Of a stretch of 64,000 nt of DNA, positions 45,163 through 55,916 are shown piece by piece. The notes below the pieces were generated by a model. That model saw only the letters and a program-made list of their open reading frames with translations, was not told where the DNA came from and did not search any database. The position numbers were made by a program, and so were the translations under genes. The stretch is from Cephalotus follicularis. Its lineage: Eukaryota; Streptophyta; Magnoliopsida; Oxalidales; Cephalotaceae. Position 1 is the first letter of the stretch. Each line of letters starts with the position of its first letter. The stretch lies in NCBI GenBank assembly GCA_001972305.1, contig BDDD01005030.1:16299-80298 (forward strand), given 5' to 3'.

Positions 45163-46127
45163 AACCGCTAGAGTTTATGCTATGAATAGGGATGATGCCC
45201 TTGCAGCTCCAGACGTGGCTATAGGTATGGTTGTTATCCTTGGCAGATATGCCATAGCTCTTTTGAATACCTGAGCCGCTTTGTATTTTGTTGCTCATGC
45301 ATTTTGCATTCATATTGATAAGGAGTTAAGTCCTTTGGAAGAGGAGATAGTGGTTTCAGTTCCAACAGGGCAGACCTATCGAGTAGGTCGGGTGCTTAAG
45401 GCCTGCGACATTTTAGTTGGTGAGCAAAACTTCCCAATAGACCTTATTCCTTTCCCCATTGAAGATTTTGATGCCATCATGGGTATGGATTGGCTTACAG
45501 CTCACAAGGCAGTGGTGGATTGTTCTCGGAGAGTAGTTTCTTTCCAGATGTCTGAGGGATCTGTTATGGAGTTGGCATGTGAACAACGCTCATTTCCGAG
45601 CAAGGTGATCTCTGCCATGGGTGCAAGGAAGATCTTGCACAAAGGTGGACAAGGTTTCTCAGCTCACGTGGTTGACATGAGGGTGTCCGAGCAAGAGGTG
45701 GAAAGTATTCCAGTGGTTCGTGACTTTTTGGACGTTTTTCCAGAAGAGTTACCAGGGTTGCCGCCTGTTAGAGCAACGGATTTTGTTATTGAGTTGGTTC
45801 TTGGTGCTTCGCTAGTGTCCCTTGCTTCTTATCGGATGGCACCGGTGGAGCTCAAGGAGTTGAAGGTACAGTTAGAGGAACTGTTAGAGAAAGGGTTTAT
45901 CAGACCCAGTAGTTCTCCTTGGGGGTGCTCCAGTGTTGTTTGTGAAGAAGAAGGACGGTGCTTTATGAATGTGCATCGACTACAGGCAGCTCAACAAGGT
46001 CACGGTGAGAAACAAGTATCCGTTGCCTCAGATTGACGACTTGTTTGACCAGTTGAAGGACACCAGTGTGTTTTCAAAGACTGATCTTCGCTCGAGTTAT
46101 CACCACCTGAGGATAAGGGAATAGGAT
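45163..46127 (+). pseudogene. Protease and N-terminal reverse transcriptase of element B
   Basis: The protease region reads ALLNT-stop-AALYFVAHAF where Tekay elements have a D-S-G active site, so the catalytic Asp and Gly are lost. Later protease motifs (PIEDFDAIMGMDWL) and the linker to reverse transcriptase (VVRDFLDVFPEELPGLPP, YRMAPVELKELK, GFIRPSSSPWG) are clear. A frameshift follows near 45925. The frame reaches the LRIRE block, with TAG for the next codon, where element C is inserted. Confidence 0.88.
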
Positions 46128-47585
46128 TGTCACGCCCCGAACCGCGAAGGCGAACCCCCACGATCCGACGCGTGAGATACCTTCCATTCAATCAATCCAT
46201 TCAAATCATTTATCAATCATATTCCAAAAGTGCTATATCAAATTTATAAAACTTTAAATCAAAGTCATATAAGAGGAAGAATCATCATAACATCAGCGGA
46301 ATAATCAAATCAAATAAAAACTAACTCTTAAAATCTCCAAAAATTTCGGCATGAAGTATTCGTTTATCAGACTAAACCCCCTGTAAAGAAAAACACATTT
46401 TATATCTTGGGCTCAGCCCTCAACAACCACACTCCCGAAGGAGGAATCAGAAGTTTATAACAATGTATGGACCTTTCAATGTCCTTTACATCAGCACCAA
46501 TATAATCAAGCACTGACACAAGCCGGAAGGTCAAATACAGAAATAAAACATATCTCTATTTCATCTTTAGAATTGTATCTTATACAATAACTATAAATAC
46601 ATCCATATTCCAATATCTGTACTTTTACAATATCACATTTACACAAAGTAAGTAGGAGGAGATGTAAATCCTTACCCTACGATTTAACCTGGCTGGTCAT
46701 TGCTGCGCGTCACCTGGACCTGAACCTAACCAATTACATTACAATACAATGCAATGGGTCAGCAACTCGAAGGTTGTGTAGGATATACATATGCAGAAAC
46801 ATATAGTAGTGCAGCAGATAAGTATGCCACATGAGGTGTATGTACAATATGAGAGATATGTATGCATGACAATCAATATACAATCAATATAAACCATGCT
46901 ATGAAAACAAGCATTTAGAAACATGCCATTTATACATAGTAGTCACCATTCAATAACCATATCCATATGATCCCAACACAATTCCATTATCATTCGGCGT
47001 CCATATCAATCCAAAGTCCTTCCAAAGCATATATGTTCTTCTCGGCCTTCCTTGTCGAGGTAACAGGCTAGACGCTCTTGGCGTCTAGACAGAGGTCCTC
47101 ACTCTACTGGCAGAATAGAGTAGAATTCGTAAGTAGAAAAGAGAAGAGAAGATGAACATTCTCTAACACAAGTCTCTCTAGCTATAGCCACCATCAATAT
47201 CCATATATCATAAAAATCAGGCCATTACGATACATAACGACACAATTCGTAACCATATCGTATCCGTCCCATGACGTAACCGCTGTCATCCATAACCATA
47301 ACCACATACGGTGCATATCCATCCAATCCGTAAAAGTACCATCTCATTTCAATCAGCTAGTTCATTTCGAACTGTATAGGGGCTGTCTTCAGCCTCCCCT
47401 GTCAATACCAGTTCTCTTTTAAAGATATGGATCTTATAGTCCCAGTTCCAATAGAGGTCCAAACGTGTGTCCACCCCCATAGGGGCAATATTAATTCCTT
47501 CACTTTCCATTAGGGGTCGTGTGTCCACCGCTAATGGCAAATAACAATTCATTCAATTCCTTTAGGAGTCCAGTCGTGTGTCCAC

Positions 47586-50313
47586 TTATTTGTTTCATTT
47601 ATGTATTTGTATGTTTACGTTGGATTTATGTTTGGGGCTGACTGATACCAGCCTTATTTTGTTTGGGCTTGTGGGTATGGATTTTGTTATTGGATAAATT
47701 AGCTATATTATATTTATTATTATTACAAATCATTTTAAATTATAAATACATAATCTATTTTCAGAAATTACTTTTTAAAACAAAAATCCTTAATACTTAT
47801 TTTATTTCCTTTTTATTTCTATTTTCTTTCCTATTTCTCTTCCAACTTTCCTTCTCTCTCCCTCTCACGACATCTCTCCCTCTCTCAACACTCTCTTCCG
47901 AATTCCCTTCTTCTTCATAATTGTTACACGGCAATAATCCCATCCTTCCATAACAATATGATTGTGTCCCATTATTTCCTTATTCCTTCCCCAATCTCCT
48001 CTTATTTTCTGTTTTGGATTAGTTTGCTATATATGGGTGTCAAGCCTTCGTTTTGCCACATCTCCTTGCTGCCGAATCTGCCATTAGAAGAGTCACTGTG
48101 TTCCTTGTGTTTTTGCTTCATTAACCAGGTTAGTCTTCATGGTTTCTATGTAAGAATCGTTTTTGCAAAGTTAGCATTATTGGTAGGCTTGAATTTTTAT
48201 GTCCTTCTCTCGTTTTTCCTTTGTGATCAGCCACTGTGTCATTCAATTGGTATTCCTACAACCGTTCTTGACATCCAACAGGTTGGTTTTCTATATGGTT
48301 ATACCTTGGTGATTTGTTTTTGGATCATTGTCATGTTTAAGTTGTCATTGAAGGTGTAGTTTTGGTTTCTACCCATTTTGTTCTTCTGTTAAATTGTCAT
48401 GTGTATTAGCAGTCTGTAGATGTCTAGAGAATATCATATAATCTGTTGTTAATGCATATGATCATCATAAATGGACAGAAACGGATTATGAATTTGTATG
48501 CCATGGTTTAAAGTCTCTAACACCTGGGAATAATTTTCTGTCAATGGGATTCTGTCAAATTCAGTGATGTAATATGGTTTTACATGTCATATAAAGTTGT
48601 TCTTAATGTTGGTAAACGTCTGGTATTGAAGGAGTTGAGTTTGGGTAGCAAGATTGCATCAAATCTGCAAAATTTCTGGTTTCTGTCGAACAAGGCAGTC
48701 GGCTGCCCTATGAATGCAGTCGACTGGTCGCCCTGTATAGTCGGCTGGATACCCTGTTTCAGTCGACTGGTTGCTATCTAATTTAAGTAGTCGACTCCTT
48801 ATTTTGATAGTCGACTTGTTTTAGGTTATGCAGTCGACTGGTTCCTTATTTCAGTCGACTGTCTGCAAGTCCAGGTTGTGTAGTCGACTGGCCCTGTTAT
48901 GCAGTCGACTGCCACCCATTGTTAGTCGACTGGATCCTTCAAACAGTCGACTGGTTTGTCCTGTAAACTTCTGTTTTCGTCCGTTTATTCTTCCGATGAT
49001 CCGGGTTTAATTATAAATATCTTTGTGATTCTGTTTTGTGTTCAAAATGGATTTTAGACCCTTATATGAATGTTTTCGTATTGTATAGATTTGTGTACTA
49101 CGTGGGACCTTTAAGTTATTCGTAAGCTTATTTATGATCGCACAAGGTACGGATTCTTCGTTCCTTGACATATTCTTATCGTTTCAGTACCGTTTGAGAT
49201 TTAAATACAGATTCTGATTTTGATATTACTCGGTTTATGAATATGCTTACTTTGGTTTATGAATTCCGCATGTTTGGATTTTGGAAATAAAATCATTTGA
49301 TATTTTATGAAGTAAATATTCTGATCAGTTACAATGTATTTACGAAATGATATGCAATCATCTATTTACTGTAAATTAGATGAATTAATTATGAAAGTAT
49401 ATCGTTTGAGTACGATTTATGATAATGGTTTGGGAAACGTCTTTATTTGAAAATGATTGGATGAAATCATATTTTTGAAAATGGTGAAATACTGAGCTAT
49501 TATATCCACCTATGGGGGTACCATAGGCATGCTGTGGGCCTGGCACGGGGGCATGACACTTTCCGTAACGGTGTGATTCGTTTACGGCGTCTCTCAGGGA
49601 TATCCGTAGATCAGATTTGGGATAGAGGCGTATAGATCGATCTTAGTTATATGTTATTGGGATATGTTTGGGATATGGGGATTGTATGTGTAGTGCCGTA
49701 TACTGCAACTCCATTGGCAATGTGGGTGTCGCGAAACTCCTTGCTACTATATGATATGTTTTGGGTTTTGGTGCTCAGTTCATTGATCTTATGTTTTGGA
49801 AAAAGGGTACACTTTATGGTTTTTAAAGTTATGAACCTTGTTTATCCGCTTTGCCGTGGGCATTTATAAGACATGTTGAAACTATTTTATTGCTTAAGAT
49901 TTCAGTTTTAATACACTTTTAGAAATCTTCCTGCTTTAAAAATATTGTTACTGTTTTATATTCTATATCCGTACTGAGGTTTGCTCAGCCGCGTTTTTGT
50001 TTCCATGCGGCAGGTTATCAGGAGCAAAGGGGCAATGAGTGATGAGAGTGACTCCCATCCTTATCTGAGGATTGTCTAGTAGCTGATCCTTTATGTTATG
50101 TGGTCGTAGTGGAACCAGTTACTTAAACATTATTTAATTCAGTTTATGACATTTGGATTATGTTTAAGTTTTCGATACGATCAGTTTTTACCTGTTTTGG
50201 TTATGCTTTAAACCATCACATTTTTAATAAAGATGAACTTTTTAATACATTATGTTATGTTAAGTTTCCGCTATATGTACCTGTGGCGACTCCCACATCT
50301 CGGGGGTGTTACA
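47586..50313 (+). repeat. Gypsy LTR inside C, related to LTR A
   Basis: This foreign block ends CGGGGGTGTTACA at 50313. Sequence of C on either side is a broken tandem repeat (GTCCAGTCGTGTGTCCAC). The left end is not a clean LTR start and is probably truncated. A TATA-like TTATAAATAC is at about 47740 and another near 49012. It holds a 12-copy motif array at 48697-48953. It shares blocks around 49500-49740 with 59700-59940. Confidence 0.65.
48697..48953. repeat. Array of 12 AGTCGACTG motifs with 21-bp spacing
   Basis: AGTCG starts at 48697, 48718, 48739, 48761, 48789, 48809, 48832, 48853, 48882, 48903, 48924 and 48945. The steps are 21, 21, 22, 28, 20, 23, 21, 29, 21, 21 and 21 bp. Six copies are the perfect 10-bp palindrome CAGTCGACTG. 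The sequence between motifs is not conserved. Confidence 0.9.
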
Positions 50314-50410
50314 ATTCAATTCCTTTAGGAGTCCAGTCGTGTGTCCACCGCTAATGGCCAATAACAATTCATTCAATTCCTTTAGGAGTCCAGTCGTGTG
50401 TCCACAATTA

Positions 50411-50645
50411 CATTAATGGTCCAGTTGTGTGTCCCCACTCAGGGTCCAGTCACGTGTCCCTCATTTACATTAATGGTCTAGTCGCGTGTCCCCACTTAGG
50501 GTCTAGTCACGTGTCCCTCAATTACATTAATGGTCCAGTCGCGTGTCCCCACTTAGGGTCCAGTCACGTGTCCCTTTCAATTACAATAATGGTCCAGTCA
50601 CGTGTCCCCATTTAGGGTCCAGTCACGTGTCCCTTTCAATTCATT
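50411..50645 (+). repeat. Minisatellite with CACGTG cores, first copy
   Basis: Four units of about 57-59 bp. Each holds two GGTCCAGTC(A/G)CGTGTCC half-units. Five perfect CACGTG hexamers (G-box) are present. Confidence 0.85.
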
Positions 50646-51761
50646 AAATCAGTCATTTGTTTATTATACCCATACATAATTCATTAAGCCGAACAATCAG
50701 TAATCATGCATAACCATAACAATTCACTTAGCACACAATCATCAATGAATATCATAACAATCCATACCATCCATTCAAAATGCATGAATGCAAGTAAAAC
50801 AGTAAAACCGCACTCTAGTGATCAACCATTCATATACTACCGTCCCATACCGGCGTATACCAATGGGATCAAGTCATTAGTCATCTGGGCACGTTCCATC
50901 GGAGCATATGTATACTCACCTGTTAACAGCTGAGCTTGTGAGTCAGGAGGACTTGCAGTAGAATCGACGAACCGCTACCTCCTCTAAGCTTCACTCGTCA
51001 TTATAAGCATAGCTCCATCTTGTGTCAACAGAAATCTCTTTCTCTTTGTATCACTGCAATAGCCATCACATATTTGTTACGATCTACACAAAGGCAGCAA
51101 ATACACATTGTCATCACCGAAACTCTGGCCAAATTCTGGCCAACACATCGGGGCTCCGGCCATGCCATAAACAGGTTCCACATTGAACGGTCTACACAAA
51201 ACCGCTCAGGACTCACCGTGAATTGGCGTCGAAACGCCCAATCACGGCCGGCAGTGAGTTCGACTCACTGAGTCAACTTGCCGGACTTCAGCAGTTCTAG
51301 TCAACACTCAAAAATGCCATAACCGATATCAAAATCCTTCAATCAAGCCGCTGGTGGCCGTAACTCGCCGTGACTCAGCGTGAAACGCTGTGTCACAGGA
51401 TTCATTGTGTCAAACCCACTGGGTTGACCCAACCTTCACATTCCGGCCGATTCTGATATGGAAACGCCTCAACAGCCACCAAAATGGGCGTAGCTGGTCC
51501 TCAGGATGAAAACCAGCTCCACCCGTGACGATATCAGCACCGAACGGCGGCACAACAATGGTTGTTCAACAAGAGAAGGAAAGAGAAGACATAAGGAAAG
51601 AGAAATAAATGAGGGTTACCTGACAGAAGAGCTCACCGTTTCTCTCTCCCCGGTCGCCGGTCTCCACTTCGTCGGCGTCTCTTTCTTCTCTCGCTCTCTG
51701 GTTCTCTCTCGCAAGGCACTGACGCTAATGCGAAAAGCCAGGTGCTTTTCTCTTTATATAT
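50646..51761 (-). repeat. LTR C body, first copy
   Basis: Nearly the same as 52218-53330, but it stops at CTCTTTATATA, where a copia LTR start follows. Apparent ORFs here are not supported as genes. Confidence 0.75.
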
Positions 51762-51991
51762 TGTTGACGATTAAGTCCCAATCCTTGTTTTGATGATAAC
51801 ATATTTGCATCTAACTAAGTTACTTGATGTGCAAGGAATTACAAGTTGATATCAAAGTCTAAATGCCATCTGCAGAAAAAGAAGTCGACTCCTTTCCTAA
51901 AGCATCGACTCCTTTTGTAACAGAATTAACTGCAAGGAAAGCATCTACCTCCCAGTATAGAGATCGACGTCCGTACTAAAAGAATTCGACT
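51762..51991 (+). mobile_element. 5' fragment of a SIRE-like Ty1/copia LTR
   Basis: Starts TGTTGACGATTAAGTCC and has TTTTGATGATAACA, the usual beginning of plant SIRE/Maximus LTRs. It holds six GTCGAC-like motifs (from 51884) spaced 18-22 bp. It ends abruptly at AAGTCG, joined to the minisatellite. Confidence 0.7.
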
Positions 51992-52217
51992 AAGTCGCGT
52001 GTCCCCACTTAGGGTCCAGTCACGTGTCCCTCAATTACATTAATGGTCCAGTCGCGTGTCCCCACTTAGGGTCCAGTCACGTGTCCCTTTCAATTACAAT
52101 AATGGTCCACTCGCGTGTCCCCACTTAGGGTCCAGTCACGTGTCCCTTTCAATTACAATAATGGTCCAGTCACGTGTCCCCACTTAGGGTCTAGTCACGT
52201 GTCCCTTTCAATTCATT
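51992..52217 (+). repeat. Minisatellite with CACGTG cores, second copy
   Basis: Same unit as 50411-50645, again with five CACGTG hexamers. It begins directly at the junction with a copia LTR fragment. Confidence 0.85.
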
Positions 52218-53332
52218 AAATCAGTCATTTGTCTATTATACCCGTACATAATTCATTAATCCATACAATCAGCAATCATGCATAACCATAACAATTCACT
52301 TAGCACACAATCATCAATGAATAGCATAACAATCCATACCATCCATTCAAAATGCATGAATGCAAGTAAAACAGTAAAATCGCACTCTAGTGATCAACCA
52401 TTCATATACTACCGTCCCATACCGGCGTATACCAATGGGATTAAGTCACTAGTCATCTGGGCACGTTCCATCGGAGCATATGTATACTCACCTGTTAACA
52501 GCTGAGCTTGTGAGTCAAGAGGACTTGCAGTAGAATCGATGAACCGCTACCTCCTCTAAGCTTCACTCGTCGTTACGAGCATAGCTCCATCCTGTGTCAA
52601 CAGAATTCTCTTTCTCTTTGTATCACTGCAATAGCCATCACATATTCGTTACGATCTACACAAAGGCAGCAAATACACATTATCGTCACCGAAACTCTGG
52701 CCAAATTCTGGCCAACACATCGGGGCTCCGGCCATGCCATAAACAGGTTCCACATTGAACGGTCTACACAAAACTGCTCAGGACTCGCCGTGAATTGGAA
52801 CCGAAACGTCCAATCACGGCCGGCAGTGAGTTCGACTCACTGAGTCAACTCGCCGAACTTCAACAGTTCTGGTCAACACTCAAAAACGCCATAACCGATA
52901 TCAAAATCCTTCAATCAAGCCGCTGGTGGCCGTAACTCGTTGTGACTCAGCGTGAAACGCCGTATCACTGGCTTCATTGCGTCAAACCCACTGGGTTGAC
53001 TCAACCTTCACATTCCGGCCGATTTCGATAAGGAAACGCCTCAACAGACACCAAAATGGGCGTAGCTGGTCCTCAGGATGAAAACCAGCTCCACCCATGA
53101 CGATATCAGCACCGAACGGCGGCACAACAATGGCTGTTCAACAAGAGAAGGAAAGAGAAGACATAAGGAAAGAGAAAGAAATGAGGGTTACCTGATAGAA
53201 GAGCTCACCGTTTCTCTCTCCCCGGTCGCCGGTCTCCACTTCGTCGGCATCTCTTTCTTCTCTCGCTCTCTGGTTCTCTCTCGCAAGGCGCTGGCGCTAA
53301 TGCGAAAAGCCAGGCGCAGGCGCTTTTCTCTT

Positions 53333-53363
<31 letters not shown>

Positions 53364-53386
53364 TCATATATATCCGGGGCATTACA
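52218..53386 (-). repeat. LTR C body, second copy
   Basis: Carries on through a (TA)n tract (53333-53359) to the LTR terminus CCGGGGCATTACA at 53386. The TA tract may serve as a TATA region for minus-strand transcription. Confidence 0.75.
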
Positions 53387-53391
53387 AGGAT

Positions 53392-54282
53392 ATTCCCAAG
53401 ACGGCCTTTAGATCCCGTTATGGTCACTTTGAGTTTTCAGTTATGCCGTTTGGTCTGACCAACGCGCCAGCAACTTTCATGGAGTTAATGAACTGAGTTT
53501 TCCAGCCTTTTCTGGACACCTTTGTGGTGGTGTTCATTGATGATGTTATGGTGTATTATCGGGATGTGACTGAGCATGGTGAACACTTGAGGGTTGTGCT
53601 GCAGACGTTGAGAGACCATAGGCTGTATGCTAACCTCAGCAAGTGCGAGTTTTGGTTGGACAAGGTAGTCTTTTTGGGCCATGTGATCTCAGGCCAGGGA
53701 ATAGAGGTTGACCCGAGGAAGGTGGAATCAGTTGTAGCTTGGGAACGACCGAGGAACGTGTCCGAGGTCCAGAATTTTCTTGGCTTGGCTGGCTACTGCA
53801 GAAGGTTTATCGAAGGGTTTTCTTCGATAGCCGCTCCTCTGTCAAATTTGATAAAGAAGACAGTGAAGTTCGTTTGGTCGGACGTGTGTGAGAAGAGTTT
53901 CCTGGACTTGAAGCAGAGGTCGACGTCGATACCAATGCTAGTTCTTCCCTTCCTAGGAGTTGGTTTTGTGGGTTTCAGTGACGCTTCCAAGCAGGGGCTA
54001 GGTTGTGTACTGATGCAAGAAGGCAATGTGATAGCTTATGCTTCTCGGCAGTTGAAGGCCCCCGAGCATAGCTATCTTACTCATGATCTAGAGTTGGCAG
54101 CTGTGGTCTTTGCGTTGAAGATTTGGCGCCACTACTTGTATGGAGAGGTCTGTCAGATCTTTACCGATCACCAAAGCTTGAAGTATCTGTTTTCCCAGCA
54201 GCATCTTAACATGAGGCTGAGAAGATGGATTGAGTTGATCAAGGACTATGATTGCACCATTGAGTCACCCCGGCAAGGCTAA
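53392..54282 (+). pseudogene. Reverse transcriptase C-terminal part and RNase H of element B
   Basis: The gene resumes after element C with IPKTAF, then [15 protein letters not shown], one stop, and the catalytic FIDDV box (53538 region). Connection motifs ([31 protein letters not shown]) and RNase H ([40 protein letters not shown]) follow. The frame is lost near 54265 in the [10 protein letters not shown] block. Confidence 0.9.
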
Positions 54283-54324
54283 TGTGGTAGCCGACACAGG
54301 AAGTATTCTCTTCCCCTGACACAT

Positions 54325-55905
54325 GTGCAGACGATCTATCTACCATTGCTAGAGCAGTTTAGAGCTTTGGGTGTAGAGTTGTCTGCGGAGGACAATGGTG
54401 CCGTGGTAGCTTCTCTTCGGGTGAGGTCAGTTTTGGTGGACCAAATCCGTGAGGCTCAGGAGAAGGATTGGAGATTGGTTAAGCTCTTGAAGCAAGTCCA
54501 AGAAGGAGCTCAGAATGACTTCCATATCCAAGAGGAGGTGCTCTAATGTTTGGCCCGAGGATATGTGTGCCGAATGTGGTAGAGCTTAAGAAGGATATTT
54601 TGGACGAAGCGCATTGTTCTACTTGGTCAATGCATCATGGTAGTACCATGATGTATTGTGACCTTAAGCTTCTTTACTGGTGGCGTGGAATGAAGAAGGA
54701 AGGAGATTACCAGGTACATGGCAAGATGCCTGACTTGCCAGCAGGTGACGGCGGAAAGACAAAAACCGTCAGGTCTTCTTCAGTCTCTTCCTATCCCAGA
54801 GTGGAAGTGGGATCATATATCTATGGACTTTGTTTCAAGTTTTCCTCTGACACAGAGAAAGCACGATGCCATATGGGTCATAGTGGATCGACTGACCAAG
54901 TCAGCTCACTTTTTGCCAGTGCGGATGGTGTATAGTCTGGAATGGTTGGCTTTGTTGTACGTGGACGAGATCGTCAGGTTGCATGGAGTCCCCAGTAGTA
55001 TTGTTTTGGACAGGGATTTGAGGTTCACTTCAAGGTTTTGGCAGAGCTTGCAAGCAGCGCTGGGTACGGAGTTGCGACTTAGTACAACGTATCATCCTCA
55101 AACTGATGGGCAGTCCCAGCGGACGATCCAGATCCTTGAAGATATGTTGAGAACCTGTGTGATGGATTTCAAGGAAAGTTGGGATTCTCGGCTGACCTTG
55201 ATCGAATTCGCCTACAACAATAGTTACCAGATCAGTCTTGGTATGGAACCTTATAAAGCTTTATATGGTAGGCGTTGTAGGACTCCGTTGTGTTGGAACA
55301 AGGTCGGGGATCGTAAGTTGGTAGGTCCCGAGATGGTGCAAGACATGGCAGAGAAGGTGAAGCTTATCCGAGAACGTTTACAAGTAGCACAGAGCAGGCA
55401 AAATAGTTATACTGACCAGCATCGTAAGGCTTTGGAGTTCTCTATTGGTGATATGGTTTTCCTCTGTGTATCTCCATACACTAGAGTGGTTCATTTTGGT
55501 AAGTTTGGTAAGCTTAGACCAAGGTATATAGGTCCTTTTGAGGTTTTGAAGAGGATTGGACCAGTGGCTTATCGTCTGGTGTTACCTCCCGATATGGCTA
55601 GTGTCCATAACGCCTTCCATGTTTCTATGTTGAGGAAGTATATGGCAGACCCCTCTCATGTTTTGGAATCCTTGGTGGAGTTTCCCGAGGAAGAGATGCC
55701 GACCTTAGCACATGAGGAGATCCCAGTGAAGGTTTTGGATCGTAGGGAGCAAGTCTTGAGGAGTAAGACTATCCCATTGGTGAAGGTCCTTTGGAGAAAC
55801 CAAGTAGCGGAGGAAGCTACCTGGGAACGAGAAGAGGAGATGAGGAGTCGTTATCCTGACCTCTTTGGTGTGCCAACAGGAAATTCTGAGGATGGAATTT
55901 CCTAA
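54325..55905 (+). pseudogene. Integrase of element B with Glu-to-Gln change
   Basis: Three overlapping frames cover the HHCC region (EAHCSTWSMHHGS, CLTCQQ), the catalytic Asp residues (HISMDFVSSFP, SIVLDRDLRF) and the C-terminal domain ending LLRKYM-like and EEATWERE motifs close to a chromodomain. The third catalytic residue, normally Glu in GQSERT, reads Gln (GQSQRT, CAG). Frameshifts lie near 54545 and 54720. The ORF ends 12 bp before the 3' LTR. Confidence 0.88.
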
Positions 55906-55916
55906 GGTGGGGTGGA

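Larger units (their letters stand above)
42721..45274 (+). pseudogene. gag of element B, tandemly duplicated inside
   Basis: The start MMMVPCGRPSGRGR leads to a retrotransposon-gag domain (STTFEGTADPADAEAWL, RRWWDALKG, YVQDKRREFLHLRQGNLSV) and a CCHC knuckle (CFLCGHPGHFVRNC, near 43809). A block of 1135 bp (42893-44027) is repeated directly at 44028-45162. Since 1135 is not a multiple of three, the second copy is out of frame. Both copies share a stop (GV-stop, 43720 and 44855), so the gene was broken before it was duplicated. A further stop lies near 44240. Confidence 0.9.
46128..53386 (-). mobile_element. LTR-type insertion C inside the reverse transcriptase of element B
   Basis: AGGAT occurs on both sides (46123-46127 and 53387-53391). 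Between them the sequence begins TGTCACGCCCC and ends GGGGCATTACA, inverted gypsy-type LTR termini. Removing it restores the phrase across the insertion point. Read on the minus strand it starts TGTAATGCCCCGG near a TATA stretch, so the LTR lies on the minus strand. No coding region is attached. Its 3' part is present twice (50412-51761 and 51992-53386), separated by a copia LTR fragment. I infer two LTR copies with the interior lost, then further insertion. Confidence 0.8.

Noticed and set aside
51020-53458. Plus-strand ORFs in LTR C (for example 83, 95 and 126 codons)
   Set aside because: They lie in an LTR transcribed from the other strand; repeated copies diverge without keeping the frame.
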